Positions 1 to 13,268 of a stretch of DNA of 64,000 nt are shown here, piece by piece. Source of the DNA: Monomorium pharaonis (Eukaryota; Arthropoda; Insecta; Hymenoptera; Formicidae); NCBI RefSeq assembly GCF_013373865.1, contig NC_050469.1, positions 31,377,046-31,441,045 of the forward strand, read 5' to 3'. A program made the position numbers and the translations under genes. The stretch's first letter is position 1. Each line of letters opens with the position of its first letter. The notes under the pieces were generated by a model. That model searched no databases. It was not told where the DNA came from and worked only from the letters and a program-made list of their open reading frames with translations.

Positions 1-25
1 GGTGCGATCTCGCCCTCTCGGCCTG

Positions 26-42
26 GCGCGCGCGCGCGCGCG
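26..42. repeat. Short (CG)n run
   Basis: An alternating C-G run of about 17 bases at the left edge of the window, inside a GC-rich block. Confidence 0.7.
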
Positions 43-1014
43 GGGGTTCGAGCGAATTTATTAAGAACGCGCACGTAGAGCGCATTACGCGCTTATACCG
101 CGCAAAAGATCGCGCGGTGCAGTTTCTGTGAGTGAGTCGCGGCCATTAGAATCTCGGGGATTTAATGTCTGCCACCTTCCAGCCGGCTTAAATAAGGCTA
201 AATGAAGTTTATGCGTTATTGCCGGCGAAACTTTTGGTAGACCCGACGGCGTGGCCCTGCCAATGACTTGGAGCACTGCGAGGAGCACTGGTGTTATCGT
301 CTCGCGATTTCGAACAGCTAGATACGCGATACAGGGGATTAAGCCGATCTAAGAGTGTATTTCCCACGTTAGAGAGAAGGTCGAAGATTATTAGCCACCG
401 GAGGGAGCGTTTCAAATTGAAAAATTATTTGTATTACGTTGAGAATATAGTTTACAAGGTCTCTACCTCTCGCGCGACATTGTAATTATACTTTCAATTT
501 TATTTTGTGTCACTTGTGCATTTGTGTATATAGCTAGAAAACTATTATCACTATCCGAATGTTCATTAATTACAGCGAGTAGAAACCGTTCCGCGAATAG
601 ACATTTGTCCAGTCGTTTTCGAATCCCAAACTTGGTTTGGATTGTTGCCGTTCCAGAGCATCAGAATAATTGACGAGATTAAAGATGCAAGAGGCGACTT
701 TCGACAGGACGCTCGACGTCCTCGTTGTCCTCACCCTGAAACCGAATAACAGGTCCCGCAGCTTGTGACCGAGGCGGCGCGCGGGCAGGACGGGCTTCGG
801 ATTAAGCAAATGGCGGCAATAATAGTGATTATTCGGATTATGATATCAGAGCGCGAAGTGGGTTCGCCTGGACTTACTGGCAGCCACTAACTGCCGCACC
901 GCCAAATCCTGACTTCAAGACACCGGATTAAAACTATTACCACTTCGCGGCACCTCTTCGGTCTCACTCCGTTTTATTCCGAGGCTTCTTCTTACTCTTT
1001 CTGACAGACCCGCG

Positions 1015-1076
1015 CGTCTCTCTCTCTTTCTCTCTCTCTCTATCTATCTATCTCTCTCTTTCTCTCTTTTTCTCCT
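1015..1076. repeat. (CT)n-rich low-complexity tract
   Basis: An imperfect pyrimidine tract of CT, CTTT and CTAT units on the plus strand. No gene is recognised beside it. Confidence 0.85.
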
Positions 1077-4000
1077 CCCTCCCTCTCTGTCTTTTAGGAG
1101 ATTTTTTTACACTCCTCAAATGTTTCCACCAACTCCTGAGGATCAAGAATCTTGCAGTTACTTTTGCACCGAGAGGAAAGTTGCGCGAAATGTTGATGCT
1201 AAGACGAGACATGGTTTCTCATCAGATTAATGATAAAAAGTCTTTTATGATTCACGTAACGCATACGAGACACTACCGTGTCTCATGATCTGTCAGTAAA
1301 AAAATGCAGGAAAATTATTTCTATAAATCTGTTTTTGTGCATACAAAAATTACTTCTTTGACATATGGTGCATACAATATTTCTTATCGTGCGAAAAGTT
1401 CAAGTTAAAGCGTAGCACAAATTACGAAGTTTGTCAATAAAAAAATTCTATGTAAGAAATTAATAAATTGTTTGGATTTTCGTCACGCAATTATGCCAAT
1501 CGAAATATTATTTTGTAAAATATCGTATTTTGGAATACTCAGCATATACATATAAAATAACTCGAAATTTTGCAGCATTTTTGACATATTGTTTGCCTAC
1601 TTTAAACTTCTTTTATTCAGCGACTATTTGATACAGGCAACAGTAATTTTATATTTATGCCAATCTTTATCTAATGGCATCCAACAATTTCGTAGGAAAA
1701 GAAAAATTTTTACTTGTGTAGCTAATTATTTGCTAAAACTATTTATACTACTATAGCAAAAGAATTTGTTATTATTGTTGCTATATCAGTTTTTTAACAA
1801 AGTATATTTGTCTGCTATGATCATATTGATCATATTGATTATAAACTGAAATATTCTGTTCTAGTTAACAGACGTATTATATACTCGTAAAACACTTTAA
1901 AATGTAATTTGTACTTCTAATACGTAAAATGTATTTAAGAAGACAAAATTATTTATATGTGTGTTATGCAGGTTGATAGGTTACAATCCTACAGTAATAA
2001 GTTAAGGCACTAAATCTTAAAAATTTTTGGTATTTTTTACTCTTATTTAAATAAAACTTTTAAATAAAACTAATGAAGCAAAAAGGATTTCTTTTATTCT
2101 ATAAAAGGATTCCTCGAAGTCTCAAGACCTCAAGATTCTCCCCTTCCCATTTCAAGCTAAAAATAAAATAAAATAAATTCGGACAGTACAATTTCGATTA
2201 TTTCTACTTAAAATTTAATTCAAAAACTTAATATTCAGATCTGCAATGGCACCTACAATATCAGAGACCACAAAACTTCTGTTTACCATAGTGAAATTAC
2301 AGTTACAGTTTGCAACATAGTTATTTATTATCATAGCCATTCATTAAAGTAGCTAAATTTTTGTGACATGCAACGCCAAGCTAATTAAATTTAGCTATGC
2401 TGCTACAGTTTTATGGAATACGTTATAATTGAAATTTAGCTACCACATACAGATTTTTGCTGCAATTAATATTTGTTTTCCAATAGTACTCGAATGACAT
2501 GAAGACTTGCGTTTTCATAGTTTAAATTAAGCGATACAGAATAGAACCTCGTATTATCTTTCTACATTACACAATCGACATACTCGCACAATGTGAATAA
2601 ATTGGTGTAATATCACACTCTGTGTGATATCAAAGTTCGTAAAAATCATACTCGTGAAATTTTACGAATGCCCTAAATGAGTGCAGTAAATAACAACAGT
2701 TTAGCCGCGATATAACGGTCTGCTCTCCTCCTTGCAAATAATCGTTATAGGAAGTAAGTACAATTTCTACCGCATAATGCGGCCGCGGTGTTGGGGTGAG
2801 TGTAGCGCGCTACACTGTCGCGAGCTTCGGTATTAATTCGACAACGAATTGCGAAAGCGACGCCATTCCGCGCGCCACCGTGAAGATCGTCGCCTCTTGG
2901 TTGGCTCGCGCGGCTAATTATTGTTTTAAGGATTACCGTTATGTGTTTATTATGCGGCCTGGAGGACCTGCCCTGCCACTCTCTCCTTCCCCTCCCTAAC
3001 CTCTCACCTGCCTTAATATTTGGTAGATTTCAGCTTGTCCGGGAGCGCCGGCGAGAAATCTACGCCGTTTCTTCCCCTCCACTCGCGCCTCCCCTCGCCA
3101 CTCCTCCCGCCAAAGTCAGCCTACGTTTATGAATAATTCTCACCTCTTATAACCACCCCCCCTCATTGTCCCCTCCCCCCCCTGTCCCGCCGACCTTTAC
3201 CCAATCCACTCGCCGGCGCACCGCGAACGTCTCGCCGAACCACCCTCGGTGTGTTCGCCTCGTAAACCCCTAATGCCCGGCTCTTCATCTGCGAACTCCC
3301 AGATTCTGAGCTTCGCGGAATAGGCGAATCGCACTCCGTAACACCCGCAGCAAGAAGCGGGAAGTAGATAATGGACACGTGTAATTATACTACAAGCTCT
3401 CCGTGACTAATGACCTTATTAAAGGGCTTTTATGGCAGTGATTATCATCTAGGAAAAATGTACTGTCACGTTATTGTCACAGAGTACGCATCATGCGTGA
3501 TTATCAGAATTTTTTCTCGTATCGAATTTCGAACGAAATTGTAATGACATCTCGTCGCCTAAGCTAATAGAATGATGGAGGAATATGCGAGCGTGATTAC
3601 TCTCGCCGCGTCTAGTCTCGTCGTGGGGGACGTGAGAGTTTTAGGAAAAGAAATTATATTTGTGCACGATGAAGCACACCGACCGGCGTTTATACTTGAG
3701 ATTTATTACCCCGATCATTTACGACACGACACGTCGGCATTTAACAAACGATAAAAATTACAGGCCCCGGCGATATCGCTCCGCGTATGCGCGCGGTGAA
3801 TTGAATTTATATATATTTTTTGATCGAACAAAAAAATGCAGAATGTAACAATGCGTTCGGAGTGGAAGAAATATTTGTCTGGGCGTGATGCGCACGTAAT
3901 GTTTATGGTGGCGAAAGAGCGCGAACGTGTACACGCCCGGCGACGGTATTTTATATCTTCCACACATGACCGCGCATTCCTCAAAATTTATATTAAAAAC

Positions 4001-5763
4001 CATCGTATCGCGAGTCACTGTTTGCGCGATGTAACTGCCAGATTGCGATTTTGCCGCAGCCGAAAAAATATTCAGTTTTATGTTGTATTTCGGACCGCGC
4101 CGACAACCAACCATACTTGTCTAAAAATCAGATGTGATTCTTTTTACATTAAACACTAACTTCAACGGTAATTTCAAGAAAATTGTATAACAAGTATTTA
4201 AATAATAAGTAGACTTTAAATTGTCTAAATGGTCTAATGTCGGTAGGTAAAACACAGGTAGGCAACTCTAAATTTAAGTAGATAAATTACTCGTCATGTC
4301 AGACCGGCTAAGTGAAAAAAAATGTCGATGGTCAGACAAAGTATCAAACGCGCTATAAAATCTAAAATCCCAATTTACGTAGAGAAAATAAATGATATAT
4401 AGTATTTAGTCAAATTTAATTATGCCAAAATAAAAGAATCGCTCACGATATTTGTTTTAGCTAATTTTCCTCCGGGTTGACCTACATTGAATTCAGGTTG
4501 CATGATGATCAGCTGATTTAAGCTGTTATAGTCGTTTAAGTAGACGCGAGTGTCGTAAAAAAAAAACGTCATATTTGTTGAATGCGCGTATTCTGATATT
4601 CGCTCGTGACCGAAAGATAAACAATAAAGAAGACAGATTTACGAGGTGCCATAAAGCTCGCGGGCTAATCTGTCACGCGTGCAAGCTCATTTATTTCCAA
4701 ACGTGGTACGTTCCGCGGGCGCGTTGCAGAAGCGGTCAATTGACGAGCTGTAGAGGGAGGGAGTTCCTCGAGCATATGTTGAACGTGCTACGGAATATTT
4801 CACCCACCGGGGTTGAATCTCACCCCCTTCCTCCCTTTTTCACGCAAACGCGCGAGGATCGCTCTCCTATCTGACCCGGGACGCCGCTGGACGCGGGAAG
4901 AGGAAGGGGCCACGTGCGTTTATTTAAAAAATGATTTAACCTAATGGTTTTACATATGTAATCCCGATATAAACCCGAGGCTAATCTCGAGCAGCCACAC
5001 GCGGTGCTGTGCACACGCACACGTACGAACACCCGCATGACCGTACGGAGAGAGAGAGAGAGAAAGAACGAAAGCACCGGTCTCCAAACATACGACATCC
5101 ACGTCCTCCGTGCATTCTCACTTTGAATCTATCTTTGGTTGTTTTTTTTTTTTTAAACTTTTTTTCGATGAGCAAGCACTAACGAAAATCACCGGCTTGC
5201 CGACCAGCAGCACAGTTGTTCTCGGCGGTGAACGAGGGATCGCGGGGAAGGGGATTGTTTGCGAAGACCGAGCATAGGGTCGCACTGTATTCGCACGCAG
5301 GGATGATTTAGATGGTCCCCGATGATATCCGCGCCTTTTGAAAAATGTCGGCACACCGAGGAAAAAGTGTATAAGCCGTTTTACGGTTTACGTGTGTCGC
5401 GCTTTATCAGGCCGCTGCGGCCTGAAACTTTATTGCTGGCCGAACGATATTTCTCGTCGAATCAGCGTTAACGAAAGAGTTAAATTACGAGAGGTCGCGC
5501 GGAATTAAAAAGCTCGTGGCGTCACGCTTATATATAATTGGACTGTATTTGTTCGCGATAGGAATAAAAATATTCGTTTTATCTCTCGTTCATCGTTTTT
5601 ACATACTTTATCGCATAATATTCTTCCCTCTTCCTCTCATAGAATATCGATGCGTTTTTTTTACCAGAGAATCAATAACTGAAGCTAAATACACAGAGAA
5701 ATTTTTGATATTATCTGATTTTGGTTTTAATTTTTTAATAATTCAAAATACAGCGCTTTAATA

Positions 5764-6620
5764 GGGTAAATTAAGGTATGACGGCCACACGGAGAAGATG
5801 GCCAACGGCTATAATTTCTCCATAATTGCTAAATAATGTGTTCTTGTAATTATTTTCAAAAATAATCAATATTTATAATATGTAGTTTATGTACATATGC
5901 TATTCAAAATAACAATATTGTTGATATTATGTCACATTTTTACTTTTGACTGCCTGCAAAGTTTTTCACGTGTTCATTAAAAATTGCCACAATGTCGAAT
6001 AAATTATAATTGAACTGTCACAATTAACGTTAGACACATAACGTAAATGTAAATTGGAATGTGTGATTGTATCTTTTATATCCTTTTCTATTTTTTTAAT
6101 AAATACTATGACTATCCTTCTCTCACAGTTTGGATAAGATGGCTCATGACTTTTTCAGGACGTATATATTTCAAAAAAGATGACAATCGTGTTGCGCACC
6201 TAGTATTTTAAAAAATATTTAAATATATCATAAATATTTTTTTAGTACTAACAATGAATTAAATAGATGCTAAACTTATATTTATTATTTATTATTTATT
6301 ATTTAAAATGTTAAAAAAATTAAATGTGACATAATATGTAGCAATAAAACTTAATGTGTAAAGTTATAAGTTTTTTTTATTATTTTATAAATTTTAAGTA
6401 CATAAAATATGTATGACCAACTGTCTTATAATATTATGGCCATCTCTCTCTAAAAGTTATGAAAGATAGTCAATGTTTATGTCCCAATATTTTAAAAATA
6501 CAAAATTTTTATTAAGTATTTTTTCTTTAATATTGATACTGTTACATGATTTAAGTTTCAGTAAAGAAAAGTATTTTTTTGCATTTAAAAAAACTATGGC
6601 AATCATACCGGAATTTACCC
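5764..6620. mobile_element. TA-flanked MITE or non-autonomous mariner-like element
   Basis: The left end reads TAGGGTAAATTAAGGTATGA and the right end is its imperfect inverse (GGTATGATTGCC side: CATACCGGAATTTACCCTA), so the ends form terminal inverted repeats beginning GGGTAAATT. A TA dinucleotide sits directly outside each end, the target-site duplication expected of Tc1/mariner-type insertion. The 857-bp interior is AT-rich and has no transposase frame, so it would be non-autonomous. Assignment to mariner rests only on the TA flanks. Confidence 0.65.
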
Positions 6621-7215
6621 TACTACAGTAGTCTTAAATTGTACAGTAGTCTTAAACTTTCTATAGTATGGATTCTACATCTTACTGTATCAAAAGGTTA
6701 CAAACATATATAATTTAAATAAATAAATTTAATAAAAAATTAATGTATTACAAGTAAATACAATTTCTAAAAGATACTACAGAAGTTTATATTTTTCTCT
6801 CCTCTTCTACAAGATTTTTCTAAACTTAATATGTACATAATATATATATTTATTTATTTTTATATTTATATATTTTCCAAAAATCTCTTTTACCTATAAT
6901 AATAATCTAAATTTAGGGAAGTGTTTTATCTTTGATCCCACATCGATACATAGAACAATTTTTTTTAATAAATATAAAAATAAAATTTAAGTTGTAAGAA
7001 TTTTTTTTATATTGTATACACGATTTTCTTGTGACGGAGTAGAAAACATCTGCACACGGATATTCAATCGCAATTTGTTCAATTATTGCAACACAAATTG
7101 TCCGCACACTTGGCGGACTTAAGCATTCGTTTGCCAACGTTCCTACTTTCGTCTAATCAAAGAATTCCGAGCGTTGCACCGTAGCGGAGAATTTAAATAC
7201 GCGAGACGTGCTTCA

Positions 7216-7261
7216 ACCGTCATCGTCGTCGTCGTCGTCGTCGTTGGCTTCGTCATCGTCC

Positions 7262-7292
<31 letters not shown>
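7216..7292. repeat. (CGT/GTC)n trinucleotide repeat
   Basis: Interrupted CGT/CGTC/GTC units spanning about 75 bases. The poly-Thr and poly-Arg frames that cross it are consequences of the repeat. Confidence 0.85.
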
Positions 7293-9117
7293 GTAACGAA
7301 ATAAAAGCCGACGGCGAAAGAGAGAGAGACATCTGTCGGTTCTTTTAATTACAGCGGTACGTGTGCTAGCCACGGGCACAGTCCAGGGGGTGCCCGGGCA
7401 CTCCTGTTCTCGCACTCCGCACTCAGTATCCTTTGTTTGCCATTTTCTGTCGTGGTCCCGTCGCTCACTTACGCTCGCTTCGTCCGTTTCCAGCGGCGCG
7501 TTTCATGTCCAGAGACACGCGCTCGCGTGACACAAAGTCGATATCACGATCTGATTCCTCCTCAGCCTTAGAGAAAAATAAACCGCCGAGCTTGTTAATC
7601 CATTACGCCGTGAGAGGTTTTATTTTAAATTAATATAAAATGGAGAATTCAGAAATTAAAGATGGAAATGAATTAACTAGGGGCTAAATAATTTTGTCGA
7701 GTCATGAATGATTGACTCAACCTACCAGTTTTCATTTGAAATGAAATTTATACTGCACCTATTGTTTCACTGTTCTTAAGTATAACCAATCAAACGTCTA
7801 ATTATTTATAATGATAAAATTTTCCATGATTTCGTTAAATTCTGTTAGCGGTGCACAGAGTTTACAAATTGATGTCAAGTCGCAACGACGAAACTTCTCC
7901 GTGTAATTGCTCTTTCACCCGATGCGCCTCTCTGTCCGTCTGCCTCAACTAACTCGCCTTCAAACAATATATACGACTCGCGCTTATTACACATTGCCTA
8001 ATTATCCCGCGCCAAGTGCAATACGCTGGCGTGTGTACCACCATGAAATACTCAATGAGGCTCGACACCCTCGTCATCGGGACGCACGCTATCTACGGGC
8101 GAGGTAAATGCCGGCGAAGATCGAGAACCGGAACGTGTCAGGACAGGGCAACCGGGAAGCCAACCGGGTACACCAGGCCGTGAGCCGATGGCAGGAGACG
8201 CGCGACGACGCTGCCTGGGCGACGCCGCGGCGTCGAGAATTAACGGGCTTAGTTGCCGACGCAGGTGTCGTCGGGAAGGCGAAAGCAAGCGAGAGTCGGG
8301 ATGAATTACGACGGGAGCGTCAGCCAGCGCCAGCCAGGAGAACGTCGGTCGTTATATTTTGCGCAACATCCCGATTTTATGGGCCGCCCCCCGCGCCCTC
8401 GGACCGGAGCCGGTGCGCCCTCCGTTCCCTTTCGGGACGGGAGAACGCGAACTTCCGTTGTGTAACGCGGCTGCCAAGTGCCGGTAAGCGGAATGAGAGG
8501 TATGTTCAACAAAAGCAAAATCTAAGAATTGATTGATTAATTATGACGCTATGTGCGTGTGAACACTCGTTATGTTACTAACATTCAAATAGAACATAAA
8601 ACTTGCTGCTTTATTAATTCTAATGGCTGGGACAACCGAAACCCAGGTATTTGTTAGTTTTCAAAGGTTACTCGTACATTATCTTTATGCCGTAAGGATC
8701 GTGAAGAAAAAATCGTGAAGAGCATTGACCAAATTGAACAGTTTATCTATCAATGAAATCTAATAGGAATTATATCTTATGAATAAAAAAATACTTTTAA
8801 AGTGCAATTTTTAAAGTTAATCTACAAGAATAAATAAAACTAAGCGTTCTGGCATATTTGAGGCCTTAATTTGCTGTTTCACGTCATATACTGTACATTT
8901 TATCCGAAAATTTTGAAGCAATCAATTTCGCGACAAACAGCAATTAGGACCGTCACATCACGCGGTCGGTCGTCAGTTTCTCATCGAGCTCCTTTGATAG
9001 CGCGTTGTACGTGTCTTTCGAGCTTGCGTCACAAGCAGGCGGGTTAACGAGTAATGTCTAATCTATGCATCCGCTTATCATAATGGCCCTCGTTATATCG
9101 TGAGCATGGCCCGGAAG

Positions 9118-9137
9118 CCGCCGCCGCCGCCGCCGCC
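9118..9137. repeat. (CCG)n trinucleotide repeat
   Basis: Six consecutive CCG units in a GC-rich block; no gene assigned. Confidence 0.85.
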
Positions 9138-9961
9138 AACCCCCGCCGTCAACCAACCCCTCCATCTTAGCCATCCCTTACTTTACGCGCCGCGCTTCCG
9201 CGAGACCGTAATAAAAGTATTCCGTATATAACTGAACGATATTACGCCGTTACGGGCTCTGCTTGCCCGGGCAGAATTAAGCGGTTGAACGTTGTCCCCG
9301 CAGGGCGACCCCGGACGAAGTGCACAATCGTTATGAAGGGGTCGGCATGCCGACGTAAAAACCATGCGGCAGCCTGTTACGCCGACACGCGATCAAAGAT
9401 TATGGAAACGCCATCGGGGCAAACCTAATTCTGCCAAAATAAGACGTGAGTGGGTTGAAAGTTCTCTTGAAACGATACAAAGAAGAATTTGCTCAGCTGC
9501 AGAATCTGATGATGATCTGATGCGTAATCTCAGCCTTCTTCTCTTCTCATTTTTTCCATTAATTTGACAGAACGAGAAGATGGATTTATTGGATTCTAAA
9601 TTCTAAATTGTGACTTTAGCCAATATATCAATTACGAATTTCAAAACTATTCCCATATACTCTGCATATAAATCCAAATCGCCATAATTTTGCGCTCTGG
9701 GACGAGTTGAAATTCCGGCCCGCGAGAATAATGACAATCTCGCGAGAAACAAGCGCGACGCGACGCGACGCAGCCGCGGCAAGCCGACCGAACCCGCCGA
9801 CGTTCTATTAAGCTAAAATCAAGGCCCGCGCCGTGCGGGCTCGCAGCGTCGCTCTAAATTATTATAACGCGAGGAGATCCGCGCGTACCTTCGCGGACAA
9901 TGAAAGGTACACCGTAACCGTCGCGACGTTTGTTTTGTCGGCCTCGCCGCTCCGCGCAGCG

Positions 9962-10025
9962 ATGCTCTCTCGCCTACATTTCGTATATTTTATTATTACT
10001 CTCGCACTTTCCGCGGCTGGACACG
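9962..10025 (+). CDS. Possible first coding exon with signal peptide (tentative)
   Basis: An ATG at 9,962 opens MLSRLHFVYFIITLALSAAG, a textbook signal-peptide shape: a basic residue near the start, a hydrophobic core of about 12 residues, then small residues suitable for cleavage. After one more codon and one base, a GTAACG donor-like site at 10,026 would end the exon in phase 1. The frame upstream is also open, so the start is uncertain. No downstream exon could be linked to it. It may be the first exon of a secreted or membrane protein with long introns, or chance. Confidence 0.2.
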
Positions 10026-10383
10026 GTAACGTTGGCAAGGGGGGTTGACGACGGTGGTGGTTAGCCCGTGGCCGTTATTAATGTCCGCGGCATGCCAGAA
10101 AAAGCGAGCAAAAGGCCCCGCACCCGGAGAGAAAAAGACAGTTGGGCATCGGGTATCACTGGCACACAACGTTCTCCGGGATATACACCCCCGTTAGTAC
10201 ATATGTCCCGCGCAGAACGGCGACACGGCCACCAGCACAAGCGCCAGGAGTTCTTAATAATTGATAAAAATGTACGCACGCACCCGGTAAAGAGAACGGG
10301 AGAGAGAGATAGGGGCAGGACGTAGAGGAGATAGAACAGGGTAGGGGACAGAGAGACAGGGTTAAAAAAGGGCCAGACACAAC

Positions 10384-10420
10384 GATGGTGATGGTGGTGA
10401 TGGTGGTGGTGGTGGTGACT
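10384..10420. repeat. (GGT/GAT)n repeat
   Basis: ATGGTGGTGATGGTGGTGGT-type repeat. It produces poly-Val and poly-His shadow frames on the two strands. Confidence 0.8.
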
Positions 10421-13268
10421 CTCACCCTCGCGCACGACTCCAACCCTCCTGTGTCCGCCGGACTCGCCACCGTTTCGTTGACAAAGGCATACGCAACGAT
10501 TTATTCGCACTTTTCACCGCGACCTCTCCCGGGAATTTTTCTTCGTTCTGTCACAATTTCGGAATTATCAGAATTTATGCCTACCCTTTCATGCGCGTGG
10601 CCAGGCGCGCCCGCGCGCATATTCTGATAGGTATTAAGCTGTCTTGATTACCGCGATGCCGGTTGCCCGCGGAGATGCTCCGCGCGTTCGATGGCGCGTT
10701 GAATATTCCTAAATAAAATGAATGGCAACAGGACCAACGCATTTAAGGGTGCTCGCAACCCCCATTGTATATTCGATATTCGTTGACGCTGGCACCGAAA
10801 AAAGATTTTTGAAGAGAGCACATCATAAATATCTATTTTCTGATCATTTATTTTTAATGAAATAGTATTGCTATCTAAGATTTTAATATTGCACATTTTT
10901 CACGAGGGTAATGCAATGAATAAAAATGTATATAAAATCCAGTTAATATTTTATTCCGTTTCTACTTTTTTCCGGGATATCATTTTGGCATCTGCTAAAA
11001 ATCCCAAGTTGATAATTAAAGGATACACGGTTCTTAAAAATTTTGATATCGTTTTTCAATATCTAATTAAGACAAAAGAGATATCAATATTTTTATTCGT
11101 CTTAATATGTCTTTGACATTTGTTACATTAAGATGAAATAATTGATTAATCAAGAAAGAAATCAACTTGTTTTTATTCCTAATAGATATTTGCTCCGAAA
11201 TGTCTTTGATACTGGTATATTCACGGACCGAATGTGTCCGACAAAACTTTAAATTAACATATTTTTGCTTAAAATTAACGTAATTAATTAATCTCTTTTA
11301 CTTTTATTTTAAAAGTAAAAGATCTAAGATTTAAAAAATCAAAACCCAAAGAAAATTAGATGAACTTAAAATTTAAGGTTTTGAGAAACAGTTAATAATT
11401 TTTCATAACTAAGATCTTGGCGCGTAATTGAAAAAAATATTTTATTATAATTTACTGGACCTGCGAATACTAGAAATTAATAATTGTATGTATACATAAT
11501 GCTATCTTATGGAAGCTTTATTGAAGAAGCAATCCCTCAGCAATGTGCAAGACTTAAATCCAAGATCGATAAAAACGTTTAATAAAGCACGAATTCCTTG
11601 TCACGAGAGTGGCCGGGCACTGCCAACGCGATTTACCGGAAATTTTTCGTCGTAAACAAAAGAATGAAAGACCACGCAGCTGCTCGAATCTAATTAAGAA
11701 ATTCTTACACGGCAGTGCTGCGCATTCTGCCACACCCTCATGTCCCGACCTCACCTCTGTCTATCTCTCTCTTTCTTTCTCGTCCGGGGCACGTCTAGAA
11801 AAATTAAAAATAATTTTCCTACGTAAACGTATTAACCCCAGTGGCGGTGGACGGGCTTTTTGCGCTGCGCTTTTCTCGCAATTTGTACAAAGAACAGTAC
11901 GGACCTGACTTCAAAGTAGATCTTATACGGTGTCGTATCATTTTATTCCAGGAACTTCCCTGCGTATTACTCGTTATTGCATTTAAGTCACTGCCGCTTC
12001 CGTCGCGGCCGTCGCTCGTCCGCCCTTATTTAAGATTCCGAGACGAATTTCGTAACTTTCTTCATAAATGGGCGAATTAAATAGTAACGTTCACGTAGAG
12101 CGCAAACGATTACGAGCTCCACACATCAGGATTGTAATAAACAAAGCGTAGCGGTCTCCCAGAGAAAAAATTTGATGGACGATCACTCAAGAAAATTATC
12201 CAGATAGAAATAATAACAGCAACATTTGAGAACAATAGATCTTTCATGAAAAAAAAAGCTTCGCGAAATGTGCATGAACTTTATTTGTAAAAAAAGTTTT
12301 AGAAAGATTCTTCGGGAATGAAGTGGAAGCTACACTGAAGAAGAAGAGAATGGACCCGAGTTACCCGAGATTCGAATATATTTCCTCGGAGTCAAATAAT
12401 CTTTATTATCTTCACGCGGATGAATCTGTAAGCTTGACTCTTGTGGTTTGCTGATCATCGGAAGGCGCCAACAAACGGGAGATAAGCGACGGACGCTCTC
12501 CCTTCTCTCTTCCTTCCTCTCTCGGTTCTCCCATCTTTTCTTCCTTAGTAATAAATTCCGGGGAAAAACCTATCTGGATTTTCCGCTCGTCCTTCACGAC
12601 GTTCAACCTAAAAATTTATTAGATTATAAAGCCATTAATGCTCATCCGCGCAACCGAACGCGCCTTTCCTTACTTAGGCGCGAATCCAGCTTGGATCGAT
12701 GTCTCACACTTGCGAAACTCCATTCTCATTCCTTTGTTTTAATTATACATAACGAACCGTAATCTATAAACATGTATTTTTTAATGGTTTTAAAACTTAT
12801 TTATAGAAATGTAACGTATTGTGATTGAGCATATTACAAGTGTAAAATTTAATTTTCTAATATCTTCAATAATTTTTTATTTAATTAGTTGAAATGAACG
12901 AATGAGTGTTGCGTCAAGAGATTCGAGATATCAAACACGTGTTTTATTTTTTGTTTCAAACTTTAATTCTGTGTATATTTATTATATATTAAACTACACT
13001 ATATGAGAGAAAAGATTATCAATTATTTTATATAAAATACTTTAAATAGTACTTAAATTTACTAATAATAAGTACTCTTATATTATATGTCAGTTAAATA
13101 CAAATACTCGAAGAATTTTAATCAAATTGAAAAATTTAGCAAGTTAACAACCTTTTTCTGAATATTTAATTAGTAATATAATATAATATTAGTAATATAA
13201 TTTGCGAATTTAGCAAGGTAATTGAATGTTACGTCTCACAAATTATTATTTGTTTTTTATGATTCCAG

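Larger units (their letters stand above)
1..5761. other. Long non-coding stretch, GC-rich blocks
   Basis: I find no coding exon here on either strand. The stretch alternates AT-rich sequence (about 1,200-2,700 and 4,150-4,560) with CpG-containing GC-rich blocks (1-160, 700-1,010, 2,780-3,380, 4,660-5,060, 5,180-5,480). Open frames in the GC-rich blocks occur on both strands at once, have no recognisable domain, and look like composition effects. It may be intergenic or part of a very long intron. The pattern is compatible with regulatory DNA, but I see no specific site I would name. Confidence 0.5.
6621..13268. other. Gene-poor stretch upstream of the first visible Nup88 exon
   Basis: No exon is firmly supported apart from a weak signal-peptide candidate at 9,962. 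GC-rich, CpG-containing blocks (about 7,050-7,600, 7,880-8,480, 8,940-9,460, 9,690-10,680, 11,580-12,760) alternate with AT-rich DNA. Arginine-, proline- or histidine-rich open frames in these blocks mirror trinucleotide repeats and high GC and resemble no family I know. If Nup88 starts further left, part of this stretch is its 5' intron. Confidence 0.5.

Noticed and set aside
3758..4159. Overlapping open frames on both strands (118 and 107 codons)
   Set aside because: Mutually antisense, no family resemblance, no splice context.
8108..8536. 142-codon plus-strand open frame, Arg/Ala rich
   Set aside because: The opposite strand is also open over the same GC-rich block, composition is low-complexity and no domain is visible; it lacks upstream or downstream exon support.
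10061..10510. Open frame with a long histidine run
   Set aside because: The histidines come from the GGT/GAT trinucleotide repeat; both strands are open and nothing resembles a known histidine-rich protein.
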